64,000 bases of DNA, from contig CAVYEM010000003.1 in the NCBI GenBank assembly GCA_963767635.1, forward strand, positions 248,001-312,000, in the 5' to 3' direction. Position numbers and translations under genes: made by a program. This DNA is from CAVYEM01 sp963767635 (GTDB taxonomy: Bacteria > Vulcanimicrobiota > Vulcanimicrobiia > Vulcanimicrobiales > Vulcanimicrobiaceae). Below are positions 35,116 to 43,009 of this stretch, in pieces. A model generated the notes under the pieces. The model ran no database searches. It was not told where the DNA came from and saw nothing but the letters and a program-made list of their open reading frames with translations. Positions within the stretch are counted from its first letter, which is position 1, and each line of letters begins with the position of its first letter.

Positions 35116-35243
35116 CGTTCGCGCCGCGCGCTCGACGGGTTGACGTTCTCTGGACCTTCCGGGCATATGCTGTGCCGATGCACATCTTGGGAGCGTTGCC
35201 GTTCGCAGCAGCGGCGACGTCTGCGGCGAAGAACCAGAACTCG

Positions 35244-35922
35244 ATGCGGATCCTGATTATCGAAGACGATCGCGGCATCTCCGCGCCCTTCTCCGGCGAT
35301 TTGCGTCGGCAGCAGCACGTGGTCGACGTCGCCGAGGACGGGCACGCCGGTCTGAGCCTACGCTGAATCAAACGTTTACGACGTGATTTTGCTGGATATC
35401 ATGCTGCCCGGGCTGGACGGCTTTGAGATCTGCCGGCGGCTGCGTTCGGCCAAGATTGAAGCCATGATTTTGATGCTTACCGCCAAAGATACCGTTGGGG
35501 ACAAGGTCTTAGCATTGGATGCGGGCGCCGACGACTATCTGGCCAAACCGTTCGACCTCTCCGAACTCTCGGCGCGCATTCGCGCCCTGGGGCGCCGCGC
35601 CTCTGAAGACCGCGATCCCGTGATCGATCACGGGTCTTTGCGGTTCGATCCTCGAAATCGTACGGTGACGTTTCACGAGCGCTTAGTGCCGCTTACGCCG
35701 ACGGAGTGTGCGATCCTCGAAACGCTGATGAGAAACCCGTCGCAAGTTTTTAGCCGTCCCATGCTGCTCGACAAGGTCGCATCGTTTGAGAGCAACACCG
35801 GCGACAGCGCCATCAAAACCCATATCACGAACATTCGGCGCAAGGTGCGGGCGGCGGGAGCCAGGCGCGATCCGGTGATGAACGTCTACGGTGCCGGTTA
35901 CCGGCTCGCAGCGGCGGAATAG
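35244..35922 (+). CDS. OmpR-family response regulator, frameshifted near 35355
   Basis: Receiver domain begins MRILIIEDDRG (acidic pocket EDD), and after a frame change near 35350-35360 continues through ESNVYDVILLDIMLPG (phospho-acceptor Asp), LTAKD (Thr) and AKPFDLSEL (Lys). The C-terminal Trans_reg_C winged helix spans the last 95 residues (PTECAILETLMRNP to VYGAGYRLAAAE). It pairs with the histidine kinase 13 bases downstream. Without the indel the protein would be about 225 residues, the family norm. As sequenced, a TGA at 35364 cuts the receiver domain. Confidence 0.88.
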
Positions 35923-35935
35923 CCGCACCGCGCAA

Positions 35936-37177
35936 GTGCCGCGCCGCCTGGAGCGGCGCCTCTTCATTTCGTATTTTGTCGTTTTCTCGGTGTTGCTGCT
36001 GGCGTTTGCGCTGGCGATTCATCTCTCGTTCGTAGCGAGTTTGAAGTCGCAAATGGCGGCGCGCTTGGACGCGCTGCTGCTGGCGGGCGTTCGAAGCGTG
36101 CACATCGGCGGCAGTCACATGGCGGTCCGAGAAAACTTCTCGCCGACTGCTTTGCTTGCAGCAGGGCAGGGACTTCAATGGTTCGATGCACGAGGGAACG
36201 CTATCGCTTCGGAAGGATTGGTTCCGGCTGAAAACCACTTTGACGGCAGCACCGAAGCGGTCTATCATGTGGGCTCTACCCGGTTGCTGCGCACGCGCAC
36301 GCGCGTGATCCTGAATCCGGAGACGGGAATGATCGTCGGCTGGGTTCGAGCGGCCCAAGATGTCGCGCAAACTGGAGCTGAAGCCTGGCGGTTGGATGAA
36401 ATCCTCATTATCGGCGCGCTTGCCACGTTGGCCGCCAGCGCGCTTGGCGGCAGATATCTGCAAATCCGATCGGTGCAGCCGATTCGGACCAGCTACGAGC
36501 GGCTCCAGGAATTCAGCGCCGATGCTTCTCATGAATTGCGCGGTCCCATTACTGCAGTGAACAGCAACGCCGATGCGGCGTTGCGCGACGCAAGCGGAAT
36601 GCGCGCGGCGGACCGGGAGCGCTTTGCATCGATCTCGCAAGCGGCAAAGCAAATGGCGCGGCTTACCGACGATTTGCTCTTGATCGCCGGAGCGGACCGA
36701 TCCATCGAACACGAGACGTTCGTGGTCGATCTGAGCGTCCTGATCGAGAGGTTGGTGCGATTGTATGATGCGGAAGCGCAGCAGCGTGGGGTTCACGTTT
36801 TCGATCGGGTGTCGAGCGGGCTGACTGTCTACGGGAACCCCGACCAGATCGAACGCGTCTTCGCAAACCTGCTCGAAAATGCGCTGCGCTACACGCCCCG
36901 CGGCGGTCGAGTGGAAATCCAGGGCGGCCAACACCGTGGCGTCATCGCCGTTCGCGTGCGCGACTCGGGAATCGGAATTCATCCCGACCACATGGATAAA
37001 ATCTTCGATCGCTTTTGGCGCGCCCAAACGGCACGCACGCGTTCCGGCGGCACCGGCTTAGGCTTGCCGATCGCGCGCGCCCTCGCACGGCGGCACGGCG
37101 GCGACGTCACCGCGTCAAGTCAAGACGGCCATGGCAGTGAGTTCAGCGTGACGTTTCCGTCCCGCCCGCCGACCTAG
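35936..37177 (+). CDS. Membrane sensor histidine kinase
   Basis: About 413 residues. TM1 (FISYFVVFSVLLLAFALAIH) and TM2 (about residues 152-172) enclose a sensor loop of about 120 residues. The HisKA H-box is DASHELRGP (His199), followed by the N-box FANLLENALRYTP, G1 DSGIGI, the F-box FDRFWRA and G2 GTGLGLPIA. All catalytic boxes are intact. HAMP is short or absent. GTG 35936 follows the regulator stop by 13 bases; an alternative GTG at 35891 would overlap the regulator. The signal sensed cannot be read from sequence; UspA and STAS genes follow. Confidence 0.92.
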   Translation: MPRRLERRLFISYFVVFSVLLLAFALAIHLSFVASLKSQMAARLDALLLAGVRSVHIGGSHMAVRENFSPTALLAAGQGLQWFDARGNAIASEGLVPAENHFDGSTEAVYHVGSTRLLRTRTRVILNPETGMIVGWVRAAQDVAQTGAEAWRLDEILIIGALATLAASALGGRYLQIRSVQPIRTSYERLQEFSADASHELRGPITAVNSNADAALRDASGMRAADRERFASISQAAKQMARLTDDLLLIAGADRSIEHETFVVDLSVLIERLVRLYDAEAQQRGVHVFDRVSSGLTVYGNPDQIERVFANLLENALRYTPRGGRVEIQGGQHRGVIAVRVRDSGIGIHPDHMDKIFDRFWRAQTARTRSGGTGLGLPIARALARRHGGDVTASSQDGHGSEFSVTFPSRPPT

Positions 37178-37191
37178 GCTGCAGCGCGACG

Positions 37192-37209
37192 ATCGCCAGG
37201 GCGATTTTT
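37192..37209 (+). terminator. Weak intrinsic terminator after the kinase gene
   Basis: Stem ATCGC/GCGAT with a CAGG loop followed by five T. Short stem, so efficiency is doubtful. Confidence 0.4.
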
Positions 37210-37304
37210 CCGCCGGACTCCCTTGATGTTTTCTTGACGATTCGGTGAGAAGATCGCCCGGCACCGCTGCCTCGCGGCACAACAGCATTTTCTAGGAGAT
37301 ACAG

Positions 37305-37794
37305 ATGTTTAAGAGCATACTCGTTCCCATAGACGGTTCGGAGCCTTCGGAAAAGGCGCTCACGTTCGCGCTCGAACTGGCATCTTCGCTGCGTGCGAAC
37401 GTTCGCTTTTGCCATGTCCCGGTTCGTTCGATGGTCAACGAACTTGGTGCGCAGATCCCACTCTCGCGCGGCATCGTGGAGTCGCAGTGGGAGGACGCTC
37501 AGCGCACCGGCCAGGCGATTTTGGATGCGGCGCGTTATCGCGCCGAAGAATATGGAATTAGAGCCTGAAACCGCTCTACGTTCGGGGACGCCGGCCGACG
37601 CTATCGTGCGGCTCGCGGAGCAAGATGGAGTAGACCTCATCGTTATGGGCAGCCACGGATACGAAGGCCCGATGCGCGCGGTCCTTTCAAGCACGGCCGA
37701 GACCGTGCTGCGCGGTGCGACCGTGCCGGTTCTTATCGTGGGCGCTAACGCCGTGTGGGATGCCGGCGCGTCTCAAACGCCGGTGTACTCGTAG
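37305..37794 (+). CDS. Universal stress protein (UspA family), frameshifted near 37557
   Basis: A UspA-fold protein of about 163 residues. It begins MFKSILVPIDGSEPSEKAL, the ATP-type family start, and ends with the nucleotide-binding motif VMGSHGYEGPMRAVLSSTAE and VPVLIV. The frame changes at about 37557 (IRA stop versus EPETALRSGTP): one extra A in GGAATTAGAG would explain it. A stress/dormancy role is usual for the family. The ribosome site AGGAGATAC precedes the ATG. It overlaps no neighbour; a STAS protein follows after 14 bases. Confidence 0.88.
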
Positions 37795-37808
37795 AAAGCG
37801 GCAACATC

Positions 37809-38135
37809 GTGCAGTGCATTAGCCCGTATCAACAGCGCGTCATCCATTTTTCCGGCGATCTCGACGTCTTTTCACGAATGTCCACGGAGCGAACGCTGGA
37901 GCAAGTGGATGCGGACGTTGCGATCATCGATCTCTCCGATGTGAAATTCATGGACGCGGGCGCGCTGGGCAGCTTCGTAAGTTTGAAGAAGCGCCTGCGT
38001 GAACGCGGCCGGCTCGGCCTGGTGCGGATCGTCACGAGGGATGTGCGGTTCCGCCGGCTGTTTCAGATCACTGGGCTCACGAAGATCTTCGATCTTTGCG
38101 AATCCTTACGCAGCGCGGGCGCTGCGCAGACGTGA
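37809..38135 (+). CDS. STAS-domain protein (anti-sigma-factor-antagonist type)
   Basis: About 108 residues covering one STAS domain: the HFSGDLDVFSR beta-hairpin, the VAIIDLSDVKFMDAGALGSFV core and a C-terminal helix. In SpoIIAA/RsbV proteins the loop reads DSSGLG with a phosphorylated Ser; here it is DAGALG, so the canonical phosphorylation site is missing. This could be a non-switching STAS protein. GTG 37809 is used; upstream codons overlap the UspA gene. A related STAS gene and an RsbW-like kinase lie 2 kb downstream. Confidence 0.85.
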   Translation: MQCISPYQQRVIHFSGDLDVFSRMSTERTLEQVDADVAIIDLSDVKFMDAGALGSFVSLKKRLRERGRLGLVRIVTRDVRFRRLFQITGLTKIFDLCESLRSAGAAQT

Positions 38136-38156
38136 TTGTGCAGGAAGCAGGTTGAA

Positions 38157-38393
38157 ATGTCCGCACCATCGCACGCCTTCGATGCGCAGGTCACCGCATT
38201 CCTCATCTCGCTGCTGCCGATAGCCGCCCTCTCTACGCTCATCGGCGTGGCAGCGCTCGGAGAACGCGTTGGCAAACTCAAACCTCGCGTTCGTCCGGAT
38301 GGCGGTAGACTGCCGCTTCGTCCGCACGGGCTGCGTCCTGGACCCGGCGCGTCAACTATCAGGCAAGCCTCATTGAGGCGAACGGCGCAGTAG
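38157..38393 (+). CDS. Uncertain small ORF with one membrane helix
   Basis: A 78-codon ORF with a plausible helix (VTAFLISLLPIAALSTLIGVA) and a basic, Pro/Arg-rich tail that looks like shifted-frame sequence. There is no clear ribosome site. The tail runs into the structured leader of the antiporter. It may be a truncated gene; confidence is low. Confidence 0.3.
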   Translation: MSAPSHAFDAQVTAFLISLLPIAALSTLIGVAALGERVGKLKPRVRPDGGRLPLRPHGLRPGPGASTIRQASLRRTAQ

Positions 38394-38444
38394 GAAGCAG
38401 CGCCTTCCTGGGGACTGCGAGCTGTGCCTCTAGCGCCTGCAGTC
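38367..38444 (+). other. Structured leader upstream of the cation antiporter
   Basis: Three successive stems: GCCTC/GAGGC (38367-38379), GGAAG/CTTCC (38393-38408) and GACTGC/GCAGTC (38413-38444), ending 41 bases before the antiporter ATG. The layout is compatible with a 5' regulatory leader. I could not match it to a known riboswitch consensus, so it is not called one. Confidence 0.35.
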
Positions 38445-38485
38445 GTTACGGCGGCGCGCACGAACAACAGACGCCGATGGAAGGC

Positions 38486-39649
38486 ATGCATCTCGGCGTC
38501 GTAACGGTCGTAGTACTTTTAGCGGTCGCGATGATCGTCGGTGTACTTGCCGAGCGTCTGCGAATTCCATACAGCGTCGCATTGCTCGTCGCGTCGGTGC
38601 CGTTTCAGTTTCAATCGACCGCCTCGCATTTTGCGCCGTCGCTGCTCTTTGTGTTTTTGCCGGCGCTCGTTTTCGAGGCGGCTTGGAATGTGGATCGCTC
38701 GGCGCTGTTGCGCCGGGCGCTGACCGTCGCGGTCTTGGCTTTGCCAGGCGTCGTGGTAACGGCGCTTATCGTGGCAGCCGGACTGTCAGCGGCCGGGCAA
38801 TTGCCGTTTACGCTGGCGTTGCTGCTGGGCGCGATTCTAGCGGCAACCGACCCCATCGTCGTTATTCCGATACTCCGACGCGCGTCCGTGCCGACGGAAC
38901 TCGCCGCGATCATCGAAGGCGAATCGCTCTTCAACGACGGCGTGGCCATCGTGCTATATACCGTCTTTTTGAGCGCAATCGTGTCCCACTCTAGCCCCGG
39001 AGCGTGGCAGATTGGGGTGCAGGCCGTGACGGTTTCCGTTGTCGGAGCCGCGATAGGGTTGGCTTGCGCAGCGCTCACCGCCCTGACATTGCGTGGAAGC
39101 GGCAACGTGCTCTTGAAAATCGTCGGGACCGTCGTGGCTGCCTACGGCGCCTACTTGATTTCGGATCGGCTGCACTTTTCGGGAATATTCGCCGCGGTCG
39201 CAGCAGGCATCGCGCTGCAGCGGTTCCAGCGGTCCGCAAGCGATCTGCGAAGCGAGGATGCAGTGCAATTTTTTTGGGAAGCGCTGGCCTTCGTGGCGAA
39301 CTCGCTGGTATTTCTGCTGATGGGACTACGCATCGAGTTTGTGCGGATCGCGCATGCGGCTATATTGGTTTTGCTGACCGTCGCGCTTCTTGCCGTTGCA
39401 CGAATCGTGTTGTCGTACGCCATTCTTCCGATGGCGGGCCTGGTAAGGAAACGCGCCTGGCAGCATGCCGTCGCGCTTTCCGGCATGCGCGGCGCATTGT
39501 CCGTCGCTCTGGTGCTAGCATTACCTGCCGGGTTGGCGCATCGAGGCGACTTGGTTGCGGCGGTGTATGGCGCGGTGTTCGTCAGCCTCGTGGTGCAGGG
39601 CTTTACCATCGGTCCCGTGTTGGGCCGCCTTGGGCTAAAGCAAGGCTGA
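38486..39649 (+). CDS. CPA1-family cation:proton antiporter
   Basis: A 387-residue integral membrane exchanger with about twelve helices. It carries the CPA1 hallmark ATDPIVVIPIL (near residue 113-123), the adjacent acidic EGESLFNDGVAIVLY with the ion-binding ND pair, and the late GMRGALSVALVLALP segment. It would export Na+ or K+ for protons across the inner membrane. ATG 38486 is preferred over 38477. No C-terminal TrkA/RCK domain is present, so it is the short form. A structured leader precedes it, and a STAS gene follows 65 bases later. Confidence 0.92.
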   Translation: MHLGVVTVVVLLAVAMIVGVLAERLRIPYSVALLVASVPFQFQSTASHFAPSLLFVFLPALVFEAAWNVDRSALLRRALTVAVLALPGVVVTALIVAAGLSAAGQLPFTLALLLGAILAATDPIVVIPILRRASVPTELAAIIEGESLFNDGVAIVLYTVFLSAIVSHSSPGAWQIGVQAVTVSVVGAAIGLACAALTALTLRGSGNVLLKIVGTVVAAYGAYLISDRLHFSGIFAAVAAGIALQRFQRSASDLRSEDAVQFFWEALAFVANSLVFLLMGLRIEFVRIAHAAILVLLTVALLAVARIVLSYAILPMAGLVRKRAWQHAVALSGMRGALSVALVLALPAGLAHRGDLVAAVYGAVFVSLVVQGFTIGPVLGRLGLKQG

Positions 39650-39714
39650 GCAATCTGGAGATCCTTGAAACTTTAGGACGCAACCAACCGCGCCCCACGG
39701 TGGTATAATGGCTC

Positions 39715-40047
39715 ATGGAATTCCCGCCCTCCGTCGTTACTCTCGACGGCGAGTTTGATGTTTACACGGCCGGTGAAGCGAGTGCGAAGCTCGCCGCCCT
39801 GGACGAAGCCGAGTGCGCCATCGTCAACCTCGAAGCCGTGCGGTACTTCGACGCGTCGTTCTTGGGTTCGCTCGTGAAGCTGGCGAATTTACGTAGCAAC
39901 CGTGGCTTGGCGAACCCCTGTATCGTCGTGCCGGACACGTTCCAACGGCGCTTGTTCACGCTCACGGGCCTAGAGCAGCGCTTCCGGCTATATGCGACCC
40001 TGGACGAGGCGCTAGAGGGCTGCCCCGCGCAACCGCAGTCGGTTTAG
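39715..40047 (+). CDS. STAS-domain protein (second copy)
   Basis: A 110-residue STAS protein: VVTLDGEFDVYTAGEAS at the N-terminus, CAIVNLEAVRYFDASFLGSL core, and a C-terminal helix. It is about as divergent from the copy at 37.8 kb as family members usually are. The loop here is DASFLG, where a serine follows the Ala, so phosphorylation by an RsbW-type kinase is conceivable. Its 3' end overlaps the convergent RsbW-like gene by four bases, which makes that kinase the obvious partner in a partner-switching pair. Confidence 0.87.
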   Translation: MEFPPSVVTLDGEFDVYTAGEASAKLAALDEAECAIVNLEAVRYFDASFLGSLVKLANLRSNRGLANPCIVVPDTFQRRLFTLTGLEQRFRLYATLDEALEGCPAQPQSV

Positions 40048-40463
40048 GCGAATCCCGGGCTGCGCGTATCCGCCGCCAGGCGCTTCGTCAAACGAAGATG
40101 CCTTCCGCCGTCCGTGTACCTCACGGTGTCCATGAATCTTCGCATGATGAAGATGCCGTATCCTCGCGTCCCGACGGGCCGCGGCGTGACCGCTTCGGAT
40201 TCGTTCCAGTTTGCGAACCCGCGGCCTTGATCGCGGATATCAACGACGAGGCATCCGTCATCGAACGCGCATTCCACGGTAAATCCGCCTGCTTCGGTAT
40301 GCCCGTGCTCGACGGCGTTGGCCAGTGCTTCTCCGACGGCGCTCTCGATTTCTTGCAGCGCTTGACCGTAAAAGCCCGACGACTTGGCGAAATTGACAAT
40401 GCACCGCCGGGCCGGCCCGACGGCAGAGTACGTACTTTCGAATCGTGCCTCGTACTTCGCCAT
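40044..40463 (-). CDS. RsbW-like anti-sigma factor/serine kinase (HATPase_c_2)
   Basis: A 139-residue GHKL ATPase of the anti-sigma-factor kinase type. The N-box is EALANAVEHGH, G1 is DQGRGF and the G2 lid is RGYGIFIMRRFMD; no histidine-kinase H-box is present. Such proteins bind a sigma factor or phosphorylate a STAS antagonist. It is convergent with, and overlaps, the STAS gene at 39715-40047. The ATG at 40463 leaves 85 bases to the divergent diacylglycerol kinase gene. No sigma factor is encoded in the window. Confidence 0.9.
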   Translation of the reverse strand: MAKYEARFESTYSAVGPARRCIVNFAKSSGFYGQALQEIESAVGEALANAVEHGHTEAGGFTVECAFDDGCLVVDIRDQGRGFANWNESEAVTPRPVGTRGYGIFIMRRFMDTVRYTDGGRHLRLTKRLAADTRSPGFA

Positions 40464-40548
40464 GCTCGCGTATGCGAAAACTTGCCGCTGATGCGGCCTC
40501 GGGCCTGATACCCCAATTTTTTGGATGCTTAACAGGCGAGGCAAACAT

Positions 40549-41370
40549 ATGCGCGCGCGGCTGATCCTCAACGAACATTCGCGTCTGGGTGCTCGCGACG
40601 GCGCGCTCGTGTGCCGTTGCTTGGCGCAAGCCGGGATCGAGTGCGAGCGCGATGGGGACGCGAAAGACGTGGCCGCAATTATCGCCGCGGGCGGTGATGG
40701 TACGGTCATCTCCGCCGTTGGGGCGGCGATGGAGCGCGGCGTGCCGCTGGGCATCGTGCCGCTGGGTACCTTCAACGATCTGGCGCGGGCCATGCGCGTG
40801 CCGATGGACGTGTCCGAGGCGTGCGCGTGTATTGGTTCCGGCAGCACGCGCAGGATCGACGTGGGTAAAGTAAACGGCGTGTTCTTCGTGAACGAAGCGA
40901 GCATCGGATTGTCCACCCGCATCGCGCGCCGGCAAACGCCGCAGATCAAACGGCGCTTCGGGGCGCTGGGAATCGTTTCGACGACGCTGCAGACGTTGCA
41001 CCAAACGCGTCCGTTTCTGGTCGATCTCGACTACGATGGGCGCAGGGAAACATTCCGCACCGTGCAGTTGACCGTTGCAAACGGCGCGCGGTTCGGCGGA
41101 GTTTTCGAACGCGACGACGCTGCTATTGACGACGGGCGGCTCGATCTCTACAGCATCGAGGTCGAGAACTGGCTGCAAGGGCTGCGCGTTCTGCGTAAGA
41201 TTGCCCGAGGTGACCCCTCCACGGGGGAGGGCCTGCGCACGCGACGTTCAACGGCGTTCACGGTGCGGACCCGGCGAGCGCATCACATCGCGGCGGACGG
41301 CGAGCCGGCCGGAAGAACGCCTGCAACGTTCGAAGTGATTCCCAATGCCATCGACATTTTCGTCCCATAG
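40549..41370 (+). CDS. Diacylglycerol kinase-family lipid kinase (YegS/BmrU type)
   Basis: About 273 residues. The catalytic domain shows AAGGDGTVISAV (ATP-binding GGDGT, near residue 44) and PLGTFNDLAR (near 76), followed by the beta-sandwich half with VNGVFFVNEASIGL. It phosphorylates diacylglycerol or a related lipid at the membrane. It is soluble with no membrane helix. ATG 40549 has GAGG about ten bases upstream; ATG 40525 is an alternative. The aldo/keto reductase follows by eight bases with its own GGAG, so they form an operon. Confidence 0.93.
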   Translation: MRARLILNEHSRLGARDGALVCRCLAQAGIECERDGDAKDVAAIIAAGGDGTVISAVGAAMERGVPLGIVPLGTFNDLARAMRVPMDVSEACACIGSGSTRRIDVGKVNGVFFVNEASIGLSTRIARRQTPQIKRRFGALGIVSTTLQTLHQTRPFLVDLDYDGRRETFRTVQLTVANGARFGGVFERDDAAIDDGRLDLYSIEVENWLQGLRVLRKIARGDPSTGEGLRTRRSTAFTVRTRRAHHIAADGEPAGRTPATFEVIPNAIDIFVP

Positions 41371-41378
41371 GAGTAGCA

Positions 41379-42353
41379 GTGCAGTATCGTCGTCTCGGAC
41401 ATTCCGGCTTGCAGCTTTCCGTCGTGGGGTTGGGTTCGTGGCTTACCTACGGTGGCAACGTAGGCGCCGCGACAGCCCGCGACTGCGTGATGCGAGCTTG
41501 GGAACGCGGCGTCAATTTCATCGATACGGCCAACGTATACGCCCATGGAGCCGCCGAAGAAGTCCTCGGGCCGATCCTCAAGGAGCTGAATCGCGACGCG
41601 CTCGTGCTCGCGACTAAAGTCTACTTCCCCATGGGCGATTCGGTGAACGAGCGCGGGCTTTCCAGAAAACACGTGCGCGATCAGCTGCATCATTCGCTGC
41701 GCCGCTTGAACGTCGACTACGTCGATTTGTATCAATGTCACCGCTTCGATGCGAACACGCCGCTGGAAGAAACGTGCGAAATGATGAACGATCTCGTGCG
41801 CGCGGGAAAGATTCTGTATTGGGGGGTTTCCGAATGGAACGCCGATCAGCTCGCCGGTGCGGTCACGCTTTGCCGCGCGCGAGGATGGGCTGTTCCAATC
41901 AGTAACCAGCCGCAATACAGCGCGCTGTGGCGGCGCATCGAAGAGCGCGTGCTCCCGGCCTGCGAGAGCTACGGCCTGGGCAATGTTGTGTGGTCGCCGC
42001 TGGCGATGGGCATTCTGACGGGAAAGTACGTCGACGTAAAGAGTCCGCCCTCAGGCACGCGAGCCGCCGGCGCCGGGGCGGACATGATGGAGGATTACTT
42101 CAAGCAGCCCGTTCTGGATGCGGTGCAGCGGCTCAAACCACTCGCGCAAAGCGCGGGCTGTTCGCTCGCGCAGCTGTCGCTTGCGTGGTGTTTGCGTCAG
42201 CCGGCCGTGACCAGCGTCATCGTGGGTGCCACTAAACCGGAGCACGTGGACGATAATGTGGCGGCAGGCGATTTGAATATCGACGGCTCTGTATTCGATG
42301 AGATGAATCGCGTGCTCGAGCCGGTGCTGCCGTACGAACCATATGTAAGTTGA
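41379..42353 (+). CDS. Aldo/keto reductase (Kv-beta/YghZ-like group)
   Basis: A 324-residue NADPH-dependent oxidoreductase. The catalytic tetrad is readable: Asp and Tyr in FIDTANVYAHG, Lys in LATKVYFP and His in YQCHRFD. The C-terminal NADP-binding motif lies in SVIVGATKPEHVDDN. TIM-barrel length is normal. A GGAG site five bases upstream supports GTG 41379. It shares a transcript with the lipid kinase, and two hairpin terminators follow. Substrate unknown. Confidence 0.93.
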   Translation: MQYRRLGHSGLQLSVVGLGSWLTYGGNVGAATARDCVMRAWERGVNFIDTANVYAHGAAEEVLGPILKELNRDALVLATKVYFPMGDSVNERGLSRKHVRDQLHHSLRRLNVDYVDLYQCHRFDANTPLEETCEMMNDLVRAGKILYWGVSEWNADQLAGAVTLCRARGWAVPISNQPQYSALWRRIEERVLPACESYGLGNVVWSPLAMGILTGKYVDVKSPPSGTRAAGAGADMMEDYFKQPVLDAVQRLKPLAQSAGCSLAQLSLAWCLRQPAVTSVIVGATKPEHVDDNVAAGDLNIDGSVFDEMNRVLEPVLPYEPYVS

Positions 42354-42357
42354 GTAC

Positions 42358-42520
42358 ATGGCGCAGCGCCGGTTAAAATTAAACGGGGTGCCCTGCGGGC
42401 TTTGCCCGTAGGGGGCGCGCAGCCATGGATGGCGCAGCGCCGGTTAAATTAAACGGGGTGCCCTGCGGGCTTTGCCCGTAGGGGGCGCGCAGCCATGGAT
42501 GGCGCAGCGCCGGTTAAAAT
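42358..42520. repeat. Tandem 70-base direct repeat, two full copies plus a partial
   Basis: Copies start at ATGGCGCAGCGCCGG at 42358, 42429 and 42499 (periods 71 and 70). Each full copy carries two hairpins, GGCGCAGCGCC and CCCTGCGGGC/GCCCGTAGGG. The third copy ends after about 22 bases. The differences between the copies are one A deletion. No coding function is seen. Confidence 0.9.
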
Positions 42521-42524
42521 ATTT

Positions 42525-42555
42525 GGGCTGGCGATGGTGGAGTCATCGCCAGCCC
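42525..42555. terminator. Perfect 12-bp hairpin
   Basis: GGGCTGGCGATG pairs exactly with CATCGCCAGCCC across a 7-base loop. It is followed by GTCTTGC on the plus strand, so the T-run is poor and it may be a stabilising or Rho-assisted terminator. Confidence 0.6.
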
Positions 42556-42587
42556 GTCTTGCTGCACTCTACGAGGTAGGGATTCGA

Positions 42588-42626
42588 ATGGGCTCCGTCC
42601 GTGGAGGAGGACGTCGCCCATTTTTC
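42588..42626 (+). terminator. Intrinsic terminator, ATGGGC-tc-CGTCC stem with T5
   Basis: The arms ATGGGC-TC-CGTCC and GGACG-TC-GCCCAT pair with a symmetrical TC/TC internal loop and are followed by TTTTTC on the plus strand. It is the most convincing terminator in the window and should end the lipid kinase-aldo/keto reductase transcript. Confidence 0.8.
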
Positions 42627-42665
42627 ATTCGCATGATGCCATGCGGATGAAACCTGTTAGATGCG

Positions 42666-42836
42666 CTAGTTCCAGCTCTTCAATACGATGCCGGCGCCGG
42701 CGACCTTCGGGCCCCATCCGCTGAAGGCGGACGTGTCGGGCCCCGTTAGCATGGCGTTCTCCAGCGTAATGGTGGGACGCGGTGCCTCGGGCTGCGGCTC
42801 TTTGATTTTCGCTTGCGGTTTCGCAGCGGGTTTCAC
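42666..42836 (-). CDS. 56-residue peptide ORF with GWGPK motif
   Basis: Too short for most gene callers. GTG 42836 is preceded by AAAGGA about eight bases upstream. The peptide begins MKPAAKPQAKIKEPQPEAPR, a basic/proline stretch, then a middle block TITLENAMLTG and a C-terminal part SAFSGWGPKVAGAGIVLKSWN ends at the TAG at 42666. There is no signal peptide and no membrane helix. A second tiny ORF at 48775-48906 ends in FLGWGPKI; the shared FxGWGPK(V/I) suggests a family. It could be a ribosomally made peptide precursor or a small regulatory protein. It stands alone between a terminator and the DUF5916 gene. Confidence 0.6.
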   Translation of the reverse strand: MKPAAKPQAKIKEPQPEAPRPTITLENAMLTGPDTSAFSGWGPKVAGAGIVLKSWN

Positions 42837-42860
42837 GGTATAAATCCTTTATGTTGGCGT

Positions 42861-42880
42861 GGAACGCACACCCGCGTTCC
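42861..42880 (-). other. Leader hairpin before the 56-residue peptide ORF
   Basis: GGAACGC and GCGTTCC pair perfectly around a six-base loop, 25 bases upstream of GTG 42836. A similar position in other mRNAs is used to control the ribosome site or mRNA stability. No T-run follows. Confidence 0.4.
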
Positions 42881-43009
42881 ATCGGTTACTTTACACGGGC
42901 TTATACGGCGCCGCTACAACTTTTGTTTCAAACTGTGCGGATTTGGTTTTTGCCGGACTCGTCGTGTGACGGTTCGACGCGATTTCGTGGCGAGGTGTGT
43001 CATATCAAA

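Noticed and set aside
38300..38444. Known riboswitch class upstream of the antiporter
   Set aside because: I could not match the conserved bases of c-di-AMP, Mn or other ion-related riboswitches, so only a structured leader is reported.
42358..42520. CRISPR-like or attC-like repeat
   Set aside because: The 70-base units abut without spacers and there is no integrase or cas gene; a plain tandem duplication explains it.
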